Shown: positions 54,400 through 63,026, numbered from the stretch's first letter. The stretch: 64,000 nt of DNA from Actinobaculum sp. 313 (GCF_003073475.1 NZ_CP029033.1:1054001-1118000), one strand, 5' to 3'. Made by a program: numbers and translations. Notes: generated by a model not told the origin, from the letters alone.

Positions 54400-54893
54400 A
54401 CCCTCCCAGCCTCGCGGACATTCTCATCTCAGGCACCGAAACCACTTCGCAGGCAATTGGACATGAGACACTCCGCAGTTCGACGAGACTCATTACAGAT
54501 GCCCGTGAAAGCGGCTCGGTGCCTCATCTAGAACTGCCCGCAAAAGCCGTGGATCGTGGTGGGAATTTGTGGTGAACCATCGACGTAGGTCAGGTCAAAG
54601 AGCACCAGGAAGCCTCCAGAAGGAGTGGACCGAAACAATCCCAGGCTGGACCGCGGGCGATAAGCAGCTTCTCTACGAAGAGGAGTGGATTACAGAGGCG
54701 GGAGCGAGTTCTTCAGCCACAGGGTGGGTGGCAGCGGGAGGCGAGCTCGGGTAGTTAGACTGCCCGTAGCTCCGTCACCGCCAACGCAGGGCAGCGCAAG
54801 GATCTTGGGGCTTGGCATATGCTGAGTTCGAAGAGAAAGTGTGTGGAGCCTCCGAACGCTGGAAGGCATAACGCAAACGAACAAAGGACCCAG
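54400..54893. other. Region between transposase remnant and NADAR gene
   Basis: No gene was found. It holds the second IS-end repeat (54476-54563), after which sequence like the transposase 5' end (53130-53160) continues for about 40 nt and then stops, indicating a second truncated IS copy. The rest up to 54893 must contain the NADAR promoter. No open frame resembling a DarT toxin is present. Confidence 0.6.
54476..54563 (+). repeat. Right copy of an IS-end direct repeat
   Basis: Same 88-bp segment as 53021-53108, in the same orientation. It starts a second, truncated IS copy rather than closing the first with an inverted end. Confidence 0.85.
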
Positions 54894-55544
54894 ATGGCTC
54901 GTCGACCGGTTTTCATACCTACGGACGATGTTCCCTTCGTTGTGGAGCGTGCAGTCGAATTCGAGTATCACCCGGGCTTTTCGGTGCAACAAAAACAACG
55001 TTCAATCGCCAGTCTCCATGGCTCGTTTCTCGCCGACTGGCCGGGCAGGAAGGTTCTTGAGGTTTCTTCTAAGAGCACCGTGGGCCTCGGCATCCAACTG
55101 AGCGCCTTCAATCTCATGATCCATGCCATCGACGATGCGCAATGCTCGGTTGAAGCAGCCTTTCAAGCTGCGAAGAAGTTTGAGAATGGCGGTCCTTACG
55201 CGGACCTGACGCAAGCCTCCAGCAGGCAAGCGAAACGGGATCAGAGGTTGCAACAAAGCGGACGCCTGATCGGTTTCGAGTTCTTCGGGAGGCGTTTTCC
55301 ACTTGAACCGAGGACCTATTTCTACGACTGGCTCTATGCGTCAGCGCTCTGTGGAGATGAGGAGCTTCTTAAGCAGGTCACAGAGTACAGCGCCTTTACC
55401 GATATCGAGTTCAATCCGAAGCGATCGATGAACTGCCAAGCCAGATCGGTGGCAAAGGTGGTTGGGCTGTGGCAGGCGGATGAATTGACCGCTGCACTGG
55501 AGAGCCCTGAGTCCTTCTTGGCGATCGGATTTGGAGCCGCTTAG
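54894..55544 (+). CDS. NADAR-family protein, DarT1-associated antitoxin type
   Basis: A 216-aa protein starting MARRPVFIPTDDVPFVVE, with EFEYHPGFSVQQKQRSIASL, KVLEVSSKSTVGLGIQLSAF, CSVEAAFQAAKKFENGGPY, SRQAKRDQRLQQSGRLIGF, LEPRTYFYDWLYASAL and FTDIEFNPKRSMNCQARS. These blocks match, from memory, the NADAR antitoxins found with DarT1 toxins. NADAR proteins hydrolyse ADP-ribose from guanine bases, reversing the toxin's DNA modification. AAAGGA precedes ATG 54894. No DarT gene lies on either side, so this copy is an orphan beside IS debris. It may protect against incoming DarT systems or be a leftover of one. Confidence 0.83.
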   Translation: MARRPVFIPTDDVPFVVERAVEFEYHPGFSVQQKQRSIASLHGSFLADWPGRKVLEVSSKSTVGLGIQLSAFNLMIHAIDDAQCSVEAAFQAAKKFENGGPYADLTQASSRQAKRDQRLQQSGRLIGFEFFGRRFPLEPRTYFYDWLYASALCGDEELLKQVTEYSAFTDIEFNPKRSMNCQARSVAKVVGLWQADELTAALESPESFLAIGFGAA

Positions 55545-55910
55545 ACACTAGGACCACCTCAGCGATGAGTGCGACAACCGGTCACGCGCGCCGCCAACAC
55601 GCATATGTGATATGCGCCAATAGCAAAAGTGCGCGAGAGGGCTGATGAGGGTCCTTGAAGGCGTTTCCGCTGTGGTCCACATTCCGGGACTTCCATAAGA
55701 TCCGCGTAATAGCAGGGAAAAGTGGCTGTCTTCGGCGGCGCTTTGAGTAGCGACCCGCACGGTTTCGCGCAGTATTCCAGCCACTCTTATTTGAGTTGCG
55801 TGATACGCCACGCGGCGCGGAATGCGACTTTTTGGCGGATTTCCGATACATTCATCCGTAGCGGCCCTCAAACCTGGGCCCGTTTTCCGAGACAAACGAG
55901 AGGTATGTGA
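55545..55910. other. Right edge of the island and hup upstream region
   Basis: No gene supported. It carries the right flanking repeat (55591-55655) and, on the minus strand, a short open frame whose end (ALLLLAHITYACWRRA) resembles that made by the left repeat. The promoter of hup must lie in the right half, which includes an AT-richer patch near 55825-55855. Confidence 0.5.
55591..55655 (+). repeat. Right copy of an island-flanking direct repeat
   Basis: Starts with the same 21 bases as 52081-52101 and stays about three-quarters identical to its end. Same orientation as the left copy, about 3.5 kb away. Confidence 0.75.
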
Positions 55911-56192
55911 ATGTCCCTCAATCGCACTGAACTTATTGCCAAGATCGCAGAGAAGTCCGGTCTGACCAAGTCGGATGCCGACAAGGCCCTTGGCGCTCTG
56001 CAGGATGTTCTGGTCGAGTCCCTTTCCAACGGCGATGCCGTGAAGATCACGGGTCTGCTCGCCGTCGAGCGTACGGAGCGTGCAGCCCGCAAGGGCCGCA
56101 ACCCGCGCACCGGCGAAGAGATTCAGATCCCGGCTGGCTACGGTGTCAAGCTCACCGCCGGCTCGGCCCTGAAGAAGGCTGTCGCCAAGTAA
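55911..56192 (+). CDS. hup: HU-family DNA-binding protein
   Basis: Nucleoid protein of 93 aa. It starts MSLNRTELIAKIAEKSGLTK and has the DNA-intercalating arm RNPRTGEEIQIPAG and the C-terminal AGSALKKAVAK. It bends and compacts DNA as a dimer. This is the short HU form without the lysine/alanine-rich tail found in mycobacteria. GAGAGGT precedes ATG 55911. It has its own strong terminator. Confidence 0.96.
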   Translation: MSLNRTELIAKIAEKSGLTKSDADKALGALQDVLVESLSNGDAVKITGLLAVERTERAARKGRNPRTGEEIQIPAGYGVKLTAGSALKKAVAK

Positions 56193-56221
56193 GGCAGTTT
56201 GGCTAAGACTTAGCGAAAAGA

Positions 56222-56249
56222 GGGGTCCGGCGTCATCGCGCCGGGCCCC
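56222..56249 (+). terminator. Terminator of hup
   Basis: GGGGTCCGGCG (56222-56232) pairs with CGCCGGGCCCC (56239-56249) with one G-T pair and a 6-nt loop, followed by TTCTTATT. It starts 29 nt after the hup stop. Confidence 0.8.
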
Positions 56250-56596
56250 TTCTTATTGCCTGACTGTTTTGGGCGGCCTTCTTGCCTGATGATTGAGCCG
56301 ACCTGATTGCCTGACGGCTTAGGGAGAACATATGGCCTGGCGATTTAGGCGACGTACCGGTGCGCGGGTTGGGCGGCTCGCACCCCGAAGAGTTGAACGC
56401 GACGGGAAGAGAGCAACGTCTGCGACCACCTGCGATGATCGAGTTGTTTGCCACAGCTTTGCGGAAGGCCGCGGCGCTCGACGTGATAAATCGGCTCCAC
56501 CGCGGCGGTCCTGCGCCTGTAGAGCCCCGCTGCACCCCGCCGCCACGCCCCGCCACACCCCTGTGCGATGTTGGTGCCGTCTTTTACACTAGAGCT
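56250..56596. other. Intergenic region with three TTGCCTGA repeats
   Basis: No gene supported. The word TTGCCTGA occurs at 56256-56263, 56282-56289 and 56307-56314, about 25 nt apart in the same orientation. The remainder is GC-rich and unremarkable until the DUF3039 promoter. Confidence 0.5.
56585..56590 (+). promoter_or_regulatory. -10 element of a leaderless DUF3039 gene
   Basis: TACACT (TANNNT) ends 6 nt before ATG 56597 and no ribosome site is present. Confidence 0.6.
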
Positions 56597-56931
56597 ATGA
56601 GCACTTCATCTCCTGAGCCTCCGAGCGCTCCCGGCGCTCCCGGGGTCCCGAAACCGAGTCGTCGGCTGGTCTCGATGTCCTCGAACGGACCGAGGAGCAA
56701 CGCTCCCCGGGAGATGAGGAACGCTACGCTCACTATGTGCGTAAGGAGCGCATCACCGAGTCGGCAGTCCTCGGGCAGCCTGTGGTGGCATTGTGCGGCA
56801 AGATCTGGACGCCCACCCGTAACCCTGACCGCTTCCCCGTGTGTCCCACCTGCAAGGCTATTTTCGAGCAGATCGGTGGCGGGAAGGGAGAATGGCCTTT
56901 CGGCCCCAACGTTCCAGGAAGCGATTCGTGA
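56597..56931 (+). CDS. DUF3039 zinc-ribbon-like protein (one -1 frameshift)
   Basis: Small protein (about 111 aa when repaired) of the actinobacterial DUF3039 family, function unknown. The conserved part reads GDEERYAHYVRKERITESAV, PVVALCGKIWTP and FPVCPTCKAIFEQI; the cysteines suggest a metal knuckle. The start ATG 56597 is in another frame; adding one G to GGGG 56642-56645 joins them through LDVLERTEEQRSPGDEE. The stop overlaps the GTG of the helicase gene, so the two are coupled, as is usual for this pair. Confidence 0.85.
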
Positions 56932-58726
56932 CCGCGGGCGCCACGCGCCCTTCTTCTCGTCTGCAGCCCCGCTCCGCGTCAGTATTTGCCGCTGAAAGCC
57001 TTTCCCCGTCGTTCCCGCAGCGGGCGGCCTGGGGAACAGCGGCGTCGCTGCGTGCTTGGCAGGCGGAAGCATTGTCGCGCTACCTCACCGAAGATCCGGA
57101 GGACTTCCTCGCCGTCGCAACCCCGGGGCGGGGAAGACGACTTTCGCGCTGCGGGTGGCAACCGAGCAGTTGGCACGCGGGACGGTGCGGAAGGTCACCG
57201 TCGTATGCCCAACTGAGCATCTGAAGACCCAGTGGGCACAAGCCGCCGCCCGAGTGGGGCTCCACCTCGACCCAGACTTCACTAACGCGCAGCGCGAGGA
57301 AGGTGACTTCTTCGATGGCGTGTGTGTCACCTACGCCCAAGTAGCCGCCAATCCTGAGCTGCATCGCTCTCGTACTCGCCGTCGGCCAACTCTGGTGATT
57401 CTCGATGAGATCCACCACGGCGGGGATGCTCTGAGTTGGGGAGACGGCATACGAACGGCCTTTGCCTCCGCCCAGCGGCGGCTCGCGCTGACCGGGACGC
57501 CCTTCCGATCCGACACCGCGCCGATTCCCTTTGTTAACTACGTGCCCGGAAACGACGGCGTACCCAGGTCTCACGCTGACTACACCTACGGTTATACGGA
57601 GGCTTTGCGCGACGGCGTCGTGCGCCCGGTGATGTTTCTGAGCTACTCCGGGCATATGCGGTGGCAGACCCGGCAGGGCGACGTCGTCGAGGCAACCTTG
57701 GGAGAACCACTGACAAAAGACATGACGGCCCAGGCATGGAGGACCGCGCTCAACCCCGATGGTGAGTGGATTCCCGCCGTTCTGGCTGCCGCCGATGAGC
57801 GGTTGACCGCTATTCGGCGCACGATCCCCGATGTCGGCGGTCTGGTCATCGCTTCGGACCACAAGGCGGCGCGCGCCTATGCCGCGCAGCTGGCGGCCAT
57901 AACCGGTGCCCAACCAGCAGTTGTGCTGTCCGACGATTCGGGTGCCTCGCGGCGTATTGAAGAGTTTTCCGAGAGCACCGAGCGGTGGATGGTGGCCGTG
58001 CGAATGGTTTCAGAGGGCGTTGATGTGCCGCGCCTGGCCGTGGGCGTGTATGCCACCTCGACGGCGACGCCGCTGTTCTTTGCACAGGCGGTTGGTCGTT
58101 TTGTGCGGGCACGACGGCGCGGCGAGACCGCTACCGTCTTCCTTCCATCCGTTCTGCAATTGCTGGAGTTAGCAGGCCAACTCGAGAAAGAGCGTGACCA
58201 CGCCCTCGGCCACAAGATGCCAGAGGGGTCCGGTATGTGGGATGACGAACTCCTAGCCCAGGCCAATCGAGAAGAACGCGCTAGTGAGGAACTGGCGCTG
58301 CCTGGCTTCGAGGCGCTGGAATCCGAGGCCTCCTTCGACCGTGCGCTATTCGATGGTGGTGAGTTCGGCCTGGGAGCGGAGGTTGGTTCGGACGAGGAGG
58401 CTGACTTTCTGGGGATTCCCGGTTTGCTGGAGCCGGAGCAGGTGACGACTCTGTTGCGGCAGCATCAGGCGGAGCAATCAAAACGGCAGAAGAAACAGGA
58501 ATCGAAAGTCGCGGTGCCGCGTGATGAACTGCAGCGACGTCGCGAGGCGCGCAAAGAACTCAAGGCTTTGGTCGCTACCTGGGCGCGGCGTACCGGAAGG
58601 CCGCACGCCCGCATACACGCCGAGTTGCGGCAGCGCTGCGGCGGCCCCGAAGTGGCGCGGGCCTCCGCCGAGCAGATTGAGGCGCGTATTGAGCAGCTGC
58701 GTCGCTGGTTCGTGGGCCGGAAGTAG
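56928..58726 (+). CDS. DEAD/DEAH superfamily II helicase (one -1 frameshift)
   Basis: Helicase of about 599 aa when repaired. RAWQAEALSRY is the Q-like region. Motif I should read ATPGAGKTTFAL; the sequence lacks one G in GGGG 57125-57128, which breaks the frame exactly there. After it come VVCPTEHLKTQWA, motif II VILDEIHHGGDAL, motif III ALTGTPFRSD, motif V MVSEGVDVPRLAVGV and motif VI QAVGRFVRARR. The C-terminal 120 residues are charged and helical. GTG 56928 overlaps the DUF3039 stop. This helicase-DUF3039 pair is conserved in Actinomycetota; nucleic-acid substrate is unknown. Confidence 0.87.
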
Positions 58727-58792
58727 CGCAGATACACTAATGCGGTGATTGTGACGAACGGAGTGCACACCGCCGCCGCGTCCGACCTTTGC

Positions 58793-60151
58793 CTAATCGA
58801 GTCCGTTGAAAATATCGACCATTTTACTGGGCACGGCAGGCTCACCGGGGGAAAGCCGCCAACCGTCGTAGGGCAACTCGGCGCGGGAGGCGGTGTGCCG
58901 GGCGACGGCATCGGGGATGGCCCGCGCAGCCAGGTAGGCCTCGTCGATCACGCCACCGCTGATCAGGCGTTTTTGGAGTGGACGCGCACCGGCGCGCTGT
59001 AGGTAGGCGAGTCCTTCCTGCCACCCCTCCACGGAGAGGATAAGCTCCTGTGCCGCGTGCCCCTTGGCATCCAGAACGCGGCCGGCGACCTTAAGGCCGC
59101 CGATGCTGGCCTTGTTCTCGGAGGATTTTGCCACTTCGCTCATCTTTCCCTCGGAGTCTTCGCGGGCGACGAGCTTGTACACCATCTCGGCAGTCGGATG
59201 CCCCGACCCGGTTACGAGTTTGGTCCCCACACCATAGGAGTCCACCGGGGCGGCATTGAGCGCGGCGAGGGAGTATTCATCCAGATCCGAGGTGACCGTG
59301 ATCTTCGTCGTCGTCGCGCCGAGATCGTCGAGCTGCTTACGCACGGTGAAGGCTTGCGCAACCAGATCTCCAGAGTCGATTCGGATCGCGCCGAGTTCAC
59401 CACCTGCGGCGCGTGCGGCGGCGACGGCGCGCTCCACTCCGGTGGGAATATCGTAGGTATCCACCAGAAGTGTCGTGTCGGTGCCCATGGTGGCGATTTG
59501 TGCTGCGAAGGCGTCCTCCTCCGAGTCATGGACAAGCGTGAAGGAATGCGCGGCGGTTCCCGCCACCTCCAGGCCGTAACGTCGCCCTGCCTCCAGGTCA
59601 GAAGTGCCAACGAATCCGGCGATTACGGCCGCACGCGCGGCGTGGATGGCGGCGGTCTCGTGAGTACGACGTGCGCCGAACTCTAAGCATGGGCGTCCGT
59701 GCGCGGCAGTTGTCATACGGGATGCTGCTGTGGCAACTGCCGAGTCATGATTGAGAATGGACAGGATGACGGTTTCGAGCAGACATGCTTCGGCAAAGGT
59801 CCCCGTCACCGTCAAAATCGGCGAATAGGGAAAGTAGCATTCACCTTCGGGGTAACCGTAGACATCTCCGGTGAAACGGTAGTCGGCCAGCCACGCAAGA
59901 GTGCGTTCGGAGACAATACCAGTCGAAGCGAGGTAGTCGAGCTCTGCGGCGGAGAAATGAAAGTCGCGTATTGCTTCGAGAACGCGGCCGGTTCCGGCGA
60001 CGATGCCGTAGCGGCGTTGGCCGGGTAGGCGGCGTGCGAAGACCTCGAAGACGCTGGCACGATCGGCTGTACCGGAGGCGATAGCCGAGTCCACCATCGT
60101 GAGTTCATACATGTCTGTAAGCAGCGCGGTGCTCACGTTTTGCGTCGTCAT
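58793..60151 (-). CDS. pncB: Nicotinate phosphoribosyltransferase
   Basis: Forms nicotinate mononucleotide from nicotinate, PRPP and ATP in NAD salvage (452 aa). It has ALLTDMYELTMVDSAI at the N-terminus, FEVFARRLPGQRRYGI, EFGARRTHETAA, TLVHDSEEDAFAA, LLVDTYDIPTGVE, IRIDSGDL and YGVGTKLVTG. ATG 60151 has TAAAGT 7 nt upstream on the minus strand and no ribosome site, so it is probably leaderless; the frame continues upstream without support. It is divergent from clpS, with a large palindrome between the two starts. Confidence 0.94.
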   Translation of the reverse strand: MTTQNVSTALLTDMYELTMVDSAIASGTADRASVFEVFARRLPGQRRYGIVAGTGRVLEAIRDFHFSAAELDYLASTGIVSERTLAWLADYRFTGDVYGYPEGECYFPYSPILTVTGTFAEACLLETVILSILNHDSAVATAASRMTTAAHGRPCLEFGARRTHETAAIHAARAAVIAGFVGTSDLEAGRRYGLEVAGTAAHSFTLVHDSEEDAFAAQIATMGTDTTLLVDTYDIPTGVERAVAAARAAGGELGAIRIDSGDLVAQAFTVRKQLDDLGATTTKITVTSDLDEYSLAALNAAPVDSYGVGTKLVTGSGHPTAEMVYKLVAREDSEGKMSEVAKSSENKASIGGLKVAGRVLDAKGHAAQELILSVEGWQEGLAYLQRAGARPLQKRLISGGVIDEAYLAARAIPDAVARHTASRAELPYDGWRLSPGEPAVPSKMVDIFNGLD

Positions 60152-60158
60152 ACATGAC

Positions 60159-60164
60159 ACTTTA
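60159..60164 (-). promoter_or_regulatory. -10 element of leaderless pncB
   Basis: On the minus strand TAAAGT (TANNNT) ends 7 nt before ATG 60151. Confidence 0.5.
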
Positions 60165-60198
60165 CTAGCAAGAGGGCACGCCGGAGCCTTCCAAGAAG

Positions 60199-60229
60199 CG
60201 GTTATCCGCCGATTCTCGGCGGGTAACCG
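60199..60229. promoter_or_regulatory. Large palindrome between pncB and clpS
   Basis: Arms of 14 bp (60199-60212, GGTTATCCGCCGA core; 60216-60229, TCGGCGGGTAACC core) match with one mismatch around a 3-nt centre. The dyad covers the expected -35 zone of clpS and lies about 35-65 nt upstream of the pncB -10. It is a good operator candidate. Confidence 0.6.
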
Positions 60230-60235
60230 TACGAG

Positions 60236-60241
60236 TAGACT
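60236..60241 (+). promoter_or_regulatory. -10 element of leaderless clpS
   Basis: TAGACT (TANNNT) ends 6 nt before GTG 60248; no ribosome site. Confidence 0.6.
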
Positions 60242-60247
60242 GGCGGT

Positions 60248-60589
60248 GTGAGCAACATACTGTTCCCGAACGCCGCTGCGGCGCTTGCGGATCGGGCTGA
60301 ACCGGTACACCAGGCAGAAGAGACTGGGCAGACCGAGCGGCAAGGAGAATCGCTGCGCGGTCGCTGGCGTACTGTTGTCCACGATGACCCAATCAATCTC
60401 ATGAGTTACGTGGAATGGGTATTCAGCCAGTACTTCGGCATGGATGCGCGCACTGCCAATCGTGTCATGATGCGGGTTCATACGCAGGGACGGGCAACCG
60501 TCTCTCGAGGGCAGCGCGAACAAATGGAACTCGATGCCCAGGCCATGCACACATACGGGTTGTGGGCGACCATCGAGGAAGAACAGTGA
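60248..60589 (+). CDS. clpS: ATP-dependent Clp protease adaptor ClpS
   Basis: Adaptor that brings N-degron substrates to the Clp protease (113 aa). The core has WRTVVHDDPINLMSYVEWVF, typical of the N-degron pocket, then MMRVHTQGRATVSRG and QMELDAQAMHTYGLWATIE. The first 35 residues form the flexible N-terminal extension. GTG 60248 is probably leaderless. DUF2017 follows 31 nt later, the standard actinobacterial order. Confidence 0.94.
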   Translation: MSNILFPNAAAALADRAEPVHQAEETGQTERQGESLRGRWRTVVHDDPINLMSYVEWVFSQYFGMDARTANRVMMRVHTQGRATVSRGQREQMELDAQAMHTYGLWATIEEEQ

Positions 60590-60620
60590 AGCGGCGAGTA
60601 ATAGGCGGAGGCGAACAATA

Positions 60621-61298
60621 GTGTGGGCATTCTCGGCAGTTCATCTCGGATATGCGGCACGCGCCGATGCCACCGAACGGCACCTGTTGGCCTCGCTCGC
60701 CTCGGATGTGGCGCTGCTGCTCGGCTACTCTGTGGCCGATGTTCTGGCGCAGCGTGACGAGGTCTCGGACGGTGATTCGCAGGATTCTCTGGCTGACTAT
60801 GAGCTCGAACTGGCGGAACTGAACGAGCGTGCCGAGGATGTCGCACGGGGTGAGGAGACACGCATGCGGCCGCTTCCCATGGACGAGGCATTGCTGCGTC
60901 TGCTTCCAGACATGTCAGAAAACCCGGAACTCGCGAGTGAGTTGCGCAACATGACGCAGGACTCCGTGCGTGCCGCCAAGGCTGAGAATCTCGCCACGTT
61001 TTGCGCAGCACTGGAGGCAACAAATGACCAGATCTGGGTTCCCGACGACGATGTCGGAGCATGGCTGGCAGCGCTGAATGACCTGCGGCTCACACTGGCG
61101 GCGAGGCTTGAAATCCTTGATGATGACGCTGCAGAGAGGGTGTATCGTGACGCTTTCGAGTTGACCGGCACCGATGCCCGCGAGGCGCAACGCAGCGTGG
61201 AAACGACGGATGACATGTTGGCCGTTGTGTATGCAACGTTGACCTGGTGGCAGGAGTCACTCCTGCAGGCTGTCCGGATTAAAGGGATGCGCGGCTAA
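60621..61298 (+). CDS. DUF2017 protein
   Basis: Acidic cytoplasmic protein of 225 aa in the DUF2017 family, function unknown, nearly always between clpS and murI or the MBL gene in Actinomycetota. Visible blocks are LLASLASDVALLLG, RPLPMDEALLRLLPDMSENP, ELRNMTQDSVRAAKAENL and LTWWQESLLQAV. GTG 60621 with GGAGG about ten nt upstream is the best start; the open frame above it overlaps clpS. Partnership with ClpS in proteolysis is only suggested by gene order. Confidence 0.88.
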   Translation: MWAFSAVHLGYAARADATERHLLASLASDVALLLGYSVADVLAQRDEVSDGDSQDSLADYELELAELNERAEDVARGEETRMRPLPMDEALLRLLPDMSENPELASELRNMTQDSVRAAKAENLATFCAALEATNDQIWVPDDDVGAWLAALNDLRLTLAARLEILDDDAAERVYRDAFELTGTDAREAQRSVETTDDMLAVVYATLTWWQESLLQAVRIKGMRG

Positions 61299-61309
61299 AG
61301 TCTTGAGGT

Positions 61310-62122
61310 ATGGATCAACGGCCGATCGGCATCTTCGACTCAGGGGCAGGCGGGCTTACGGTAGCTCGTGCCATCATTGATCAACTGCCCTGGGAATCGA
61401 TCACTTACATAGGCGACACTGTCCATTCGCCGTACGGTCCACGCCCTATCGCCGATATTCGCCGGTACGCCATTGAGGTGATGGACCAACTGGTTGACTC
61501 CGGTGTCAAGATGCTTGTTATTGCCTGTAATTCGGCGTCGGCGGCGGCATTACACGATGCGCGGGAACGCTACGAAGCGCGGCTGGATATTCCGGTGATT
61601 GAGGTGATCCATCCCGCAGTGCGGCGGGCGGTACGCGCGACGAGTTCGGGCAAGGTGGGGGTCATCGGTACCCGGGCGACAATCGAATCGGGGGCCTACC
61701 AGGACGCCTTCGCGGCAGCACCAGACCTGACACTGGTGACGCAGGCGTGCCCACGTTTTGTTGAATTGGCGGAAGCGGGGATTACGGCGGGCCCTGAGGT
61801 GCAGGAGGTTGCGGAAGAGTATCTGGCACCCATGCGGCGTGCCGATATCGATACGCTGGTACTGGGTTGCACGCATTACCCGCTGCTCGCCGGGGCGATT
61901 GGATACACGATGGGGGAGGACGTCACCCTCGTGTCCTCTTCCGACGAGACCGCGCGCGACGTTTATCGCGAACTTACTCAACGCGCAATCCTCGCCAATG
62001 GGGATGGTCCGCGCCGTAACTTCTACGCCACGGGGGATCCGGAGTCCTTTGGCCATTTGGCGCGTCGTTTCTTGGGGCCCGAGGTTGGGTTCGTTCATTC
62101 CACGAAGGAGATGCCACGGTGA
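61310..62122 (+). CDS. murI: Glutamate racemase
   Basis: Makes D-glutamate for peptidoglycan (270 aa). The two catalytic cysteines lie in [12 protein letters not shown] and [13 protein letters not shown]; the N-terminus [16 protein letters not shown] and [11 protein letters not shown] are typical. ATG 61310 follows TTGAGGT; TAAAGT 8 nt upstream might also make it leaderless. Its stop overlaps the MBL gene start (GTGA). Confidence 0.96.
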   Translation: MDQRPIGIFDSGAGGLTVARAIIDQLPWESITYIGDTVHSPYGPRPIADIRRYAIEVMDQLVDSGVKMLVIACNSASAAALHDARERYEARLDIPVIEVIHPAVRRAVRATSSGKVGVIGTRATIESGAYQDAFAAAPDLTLVTQACPRFVELAEAGITAGPEVQEVAEEYLAPMRRADIDTLVLGCTHYPLLAGAIGYTMGEDVTLVSSSDETARDVYRELTQRAILANGDGPRRNFYATGDPESFGHLARRFLGPEVGFVHSTKEMPR

Positions 62123-62916
62123 GGCTTACAGTAATTGGCTGTTCCGGGTCGATGTCAGGAAGGCAGTCGGCCGCTTCCTCGTATCTCGTCCAGGCGGATG
62201 GTCACAATGACGACGGCGAATTGCGCACCTACTCCTTTGTGATGGATTTCGGTCCCGGAGCGATGGGACAGTTGTTGAACTATGCCGATCCCGCAGAGCT
62301 GAACGCAATGTTCCTCTCGCATCTACACACGGATCACTGCGCCGATATCGTCGGCATGCAGGTGTACAGGCGGTGGCTACCCGCCGGACCGCTGCCACGC
62401 CTCGACGTGTACTGCCCCGGTGACGGCCTGTCTCGCACCCGCCAGATTGGCGGTGATCCCATCGAGGAGACATACGCGGGGGAATTCTCTTTCACCGAGC
62501 TGCGCCCGGGGATGCGAGTTGAGGTGGGACCAATGGTGGTGGAGGCATTCGAAGCCTGGCACACGGTTCCCGCCCTCGGCCTGCGTATTACCGGTCCATC
62601 CGACCATGAACCGGGCCGTGAGGTCGTATTCGGATTCACGGGAGACACCGACTATTGCGAGTCGGAGGTCGAGATGGCTCGCGGGGTCGATCTGTTGCTG
62701 GCGGAGTCCGCTTTTGAGGATGGCCGAGACTCCGTGCGAGGCGTACACATGACAGGTGAACGTGCAGGGCGTCTTGCGGCGCAGGCACAGGCTGGTCGGC
62801 TCTTGCTGACGCACCTGCAGCCTTGGACAAGCCCGGAGAAGGTACGGCGGGCAGCCGAGGACGTGTATGGCGGACCCGTGCGTTGCGTGGAGCCCGGTGA
62901 TGTCTACCGCTTGTGA
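62119..62916 (+). CDS. MBL-fold metallohydrolase
   Basis: Metallo-beta-lactamase-fold hydrolase of 265 aa with the metal motif [10 protein letters not shown], later LLAESAFE and LLTHLQPW. It belongs to the group found beside rph and murI in actinobacteria (Rv1339-like), where cyclic-nucleotide phosphodiesterase activity has been reported; for this protein that is inference. GTG 62119 overlaps the murI stop by 4 nt. The last 36 bp of the gene are imperfectly duplicated just downstream. Confidence 0.9.
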   Translation: MRLTVIGCSGSMSGRQSAASSYLVQADGHNDDGELRTYSFVMDFGPGAMGQLLNYADPAELNAMFLSHLHTDHCADIVGMQVYRRWLPAGPLPRLDVYCPGDGLSRTRQIGGDPIEETYAGEFSFTELRPGMRVEVGPMVVEAFEAWHTVPALGLRITGPSDHEPGREVVFGFTGDTDYCESEVEMARGVDLLLAESAFEDGRDSVRGVHMTGERAGRLAAQAQAGRLLLTHLQPWTSPEKVRRAAEDVYGGPVRCVEPGDVYRL

Positions 62917-62984
62917 GGCGGCTCTACCGCTGCACGGTTAGCGCGGTCGAGTGGAATCTGGCGATGTCTACAGGTTGTGGGGCG
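62887..62984 (+). repeat. Duplicated 3' end of the MBL gene
   Basis: A 36-bp segment covering the last codons of the MBL gene (62887-62922, core GATGTCTACCGCTTGTG) recurs with several changes at 62949-62984 (core GATGTCTACAGGTTGTG), 62 bp downstream. The copy has lost the stop codon position (TGA became TGG). Confidence 0.75.
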
Positions 62985-63026
62985 GCGCGGGGTGTGGACG
63001 GACGGGGATCCTATGCCCAGCGCTGG

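Noticed and set aside
53489-54466. A 325-residue plus-strand open frame as an intact gene
   Set aside because: Its translation switches between transposase-like and meaningless Pro/Arg-rich stretches; the missing parts appear in the other two frames, so it is a pseudogene fragment.
55582-55851. Minus-strand small gene at the right edge of the island
   Set aside because: No ribosome site or family; its end merely reflects the repeat also present at 52081, so it is treated as repeat DNA.
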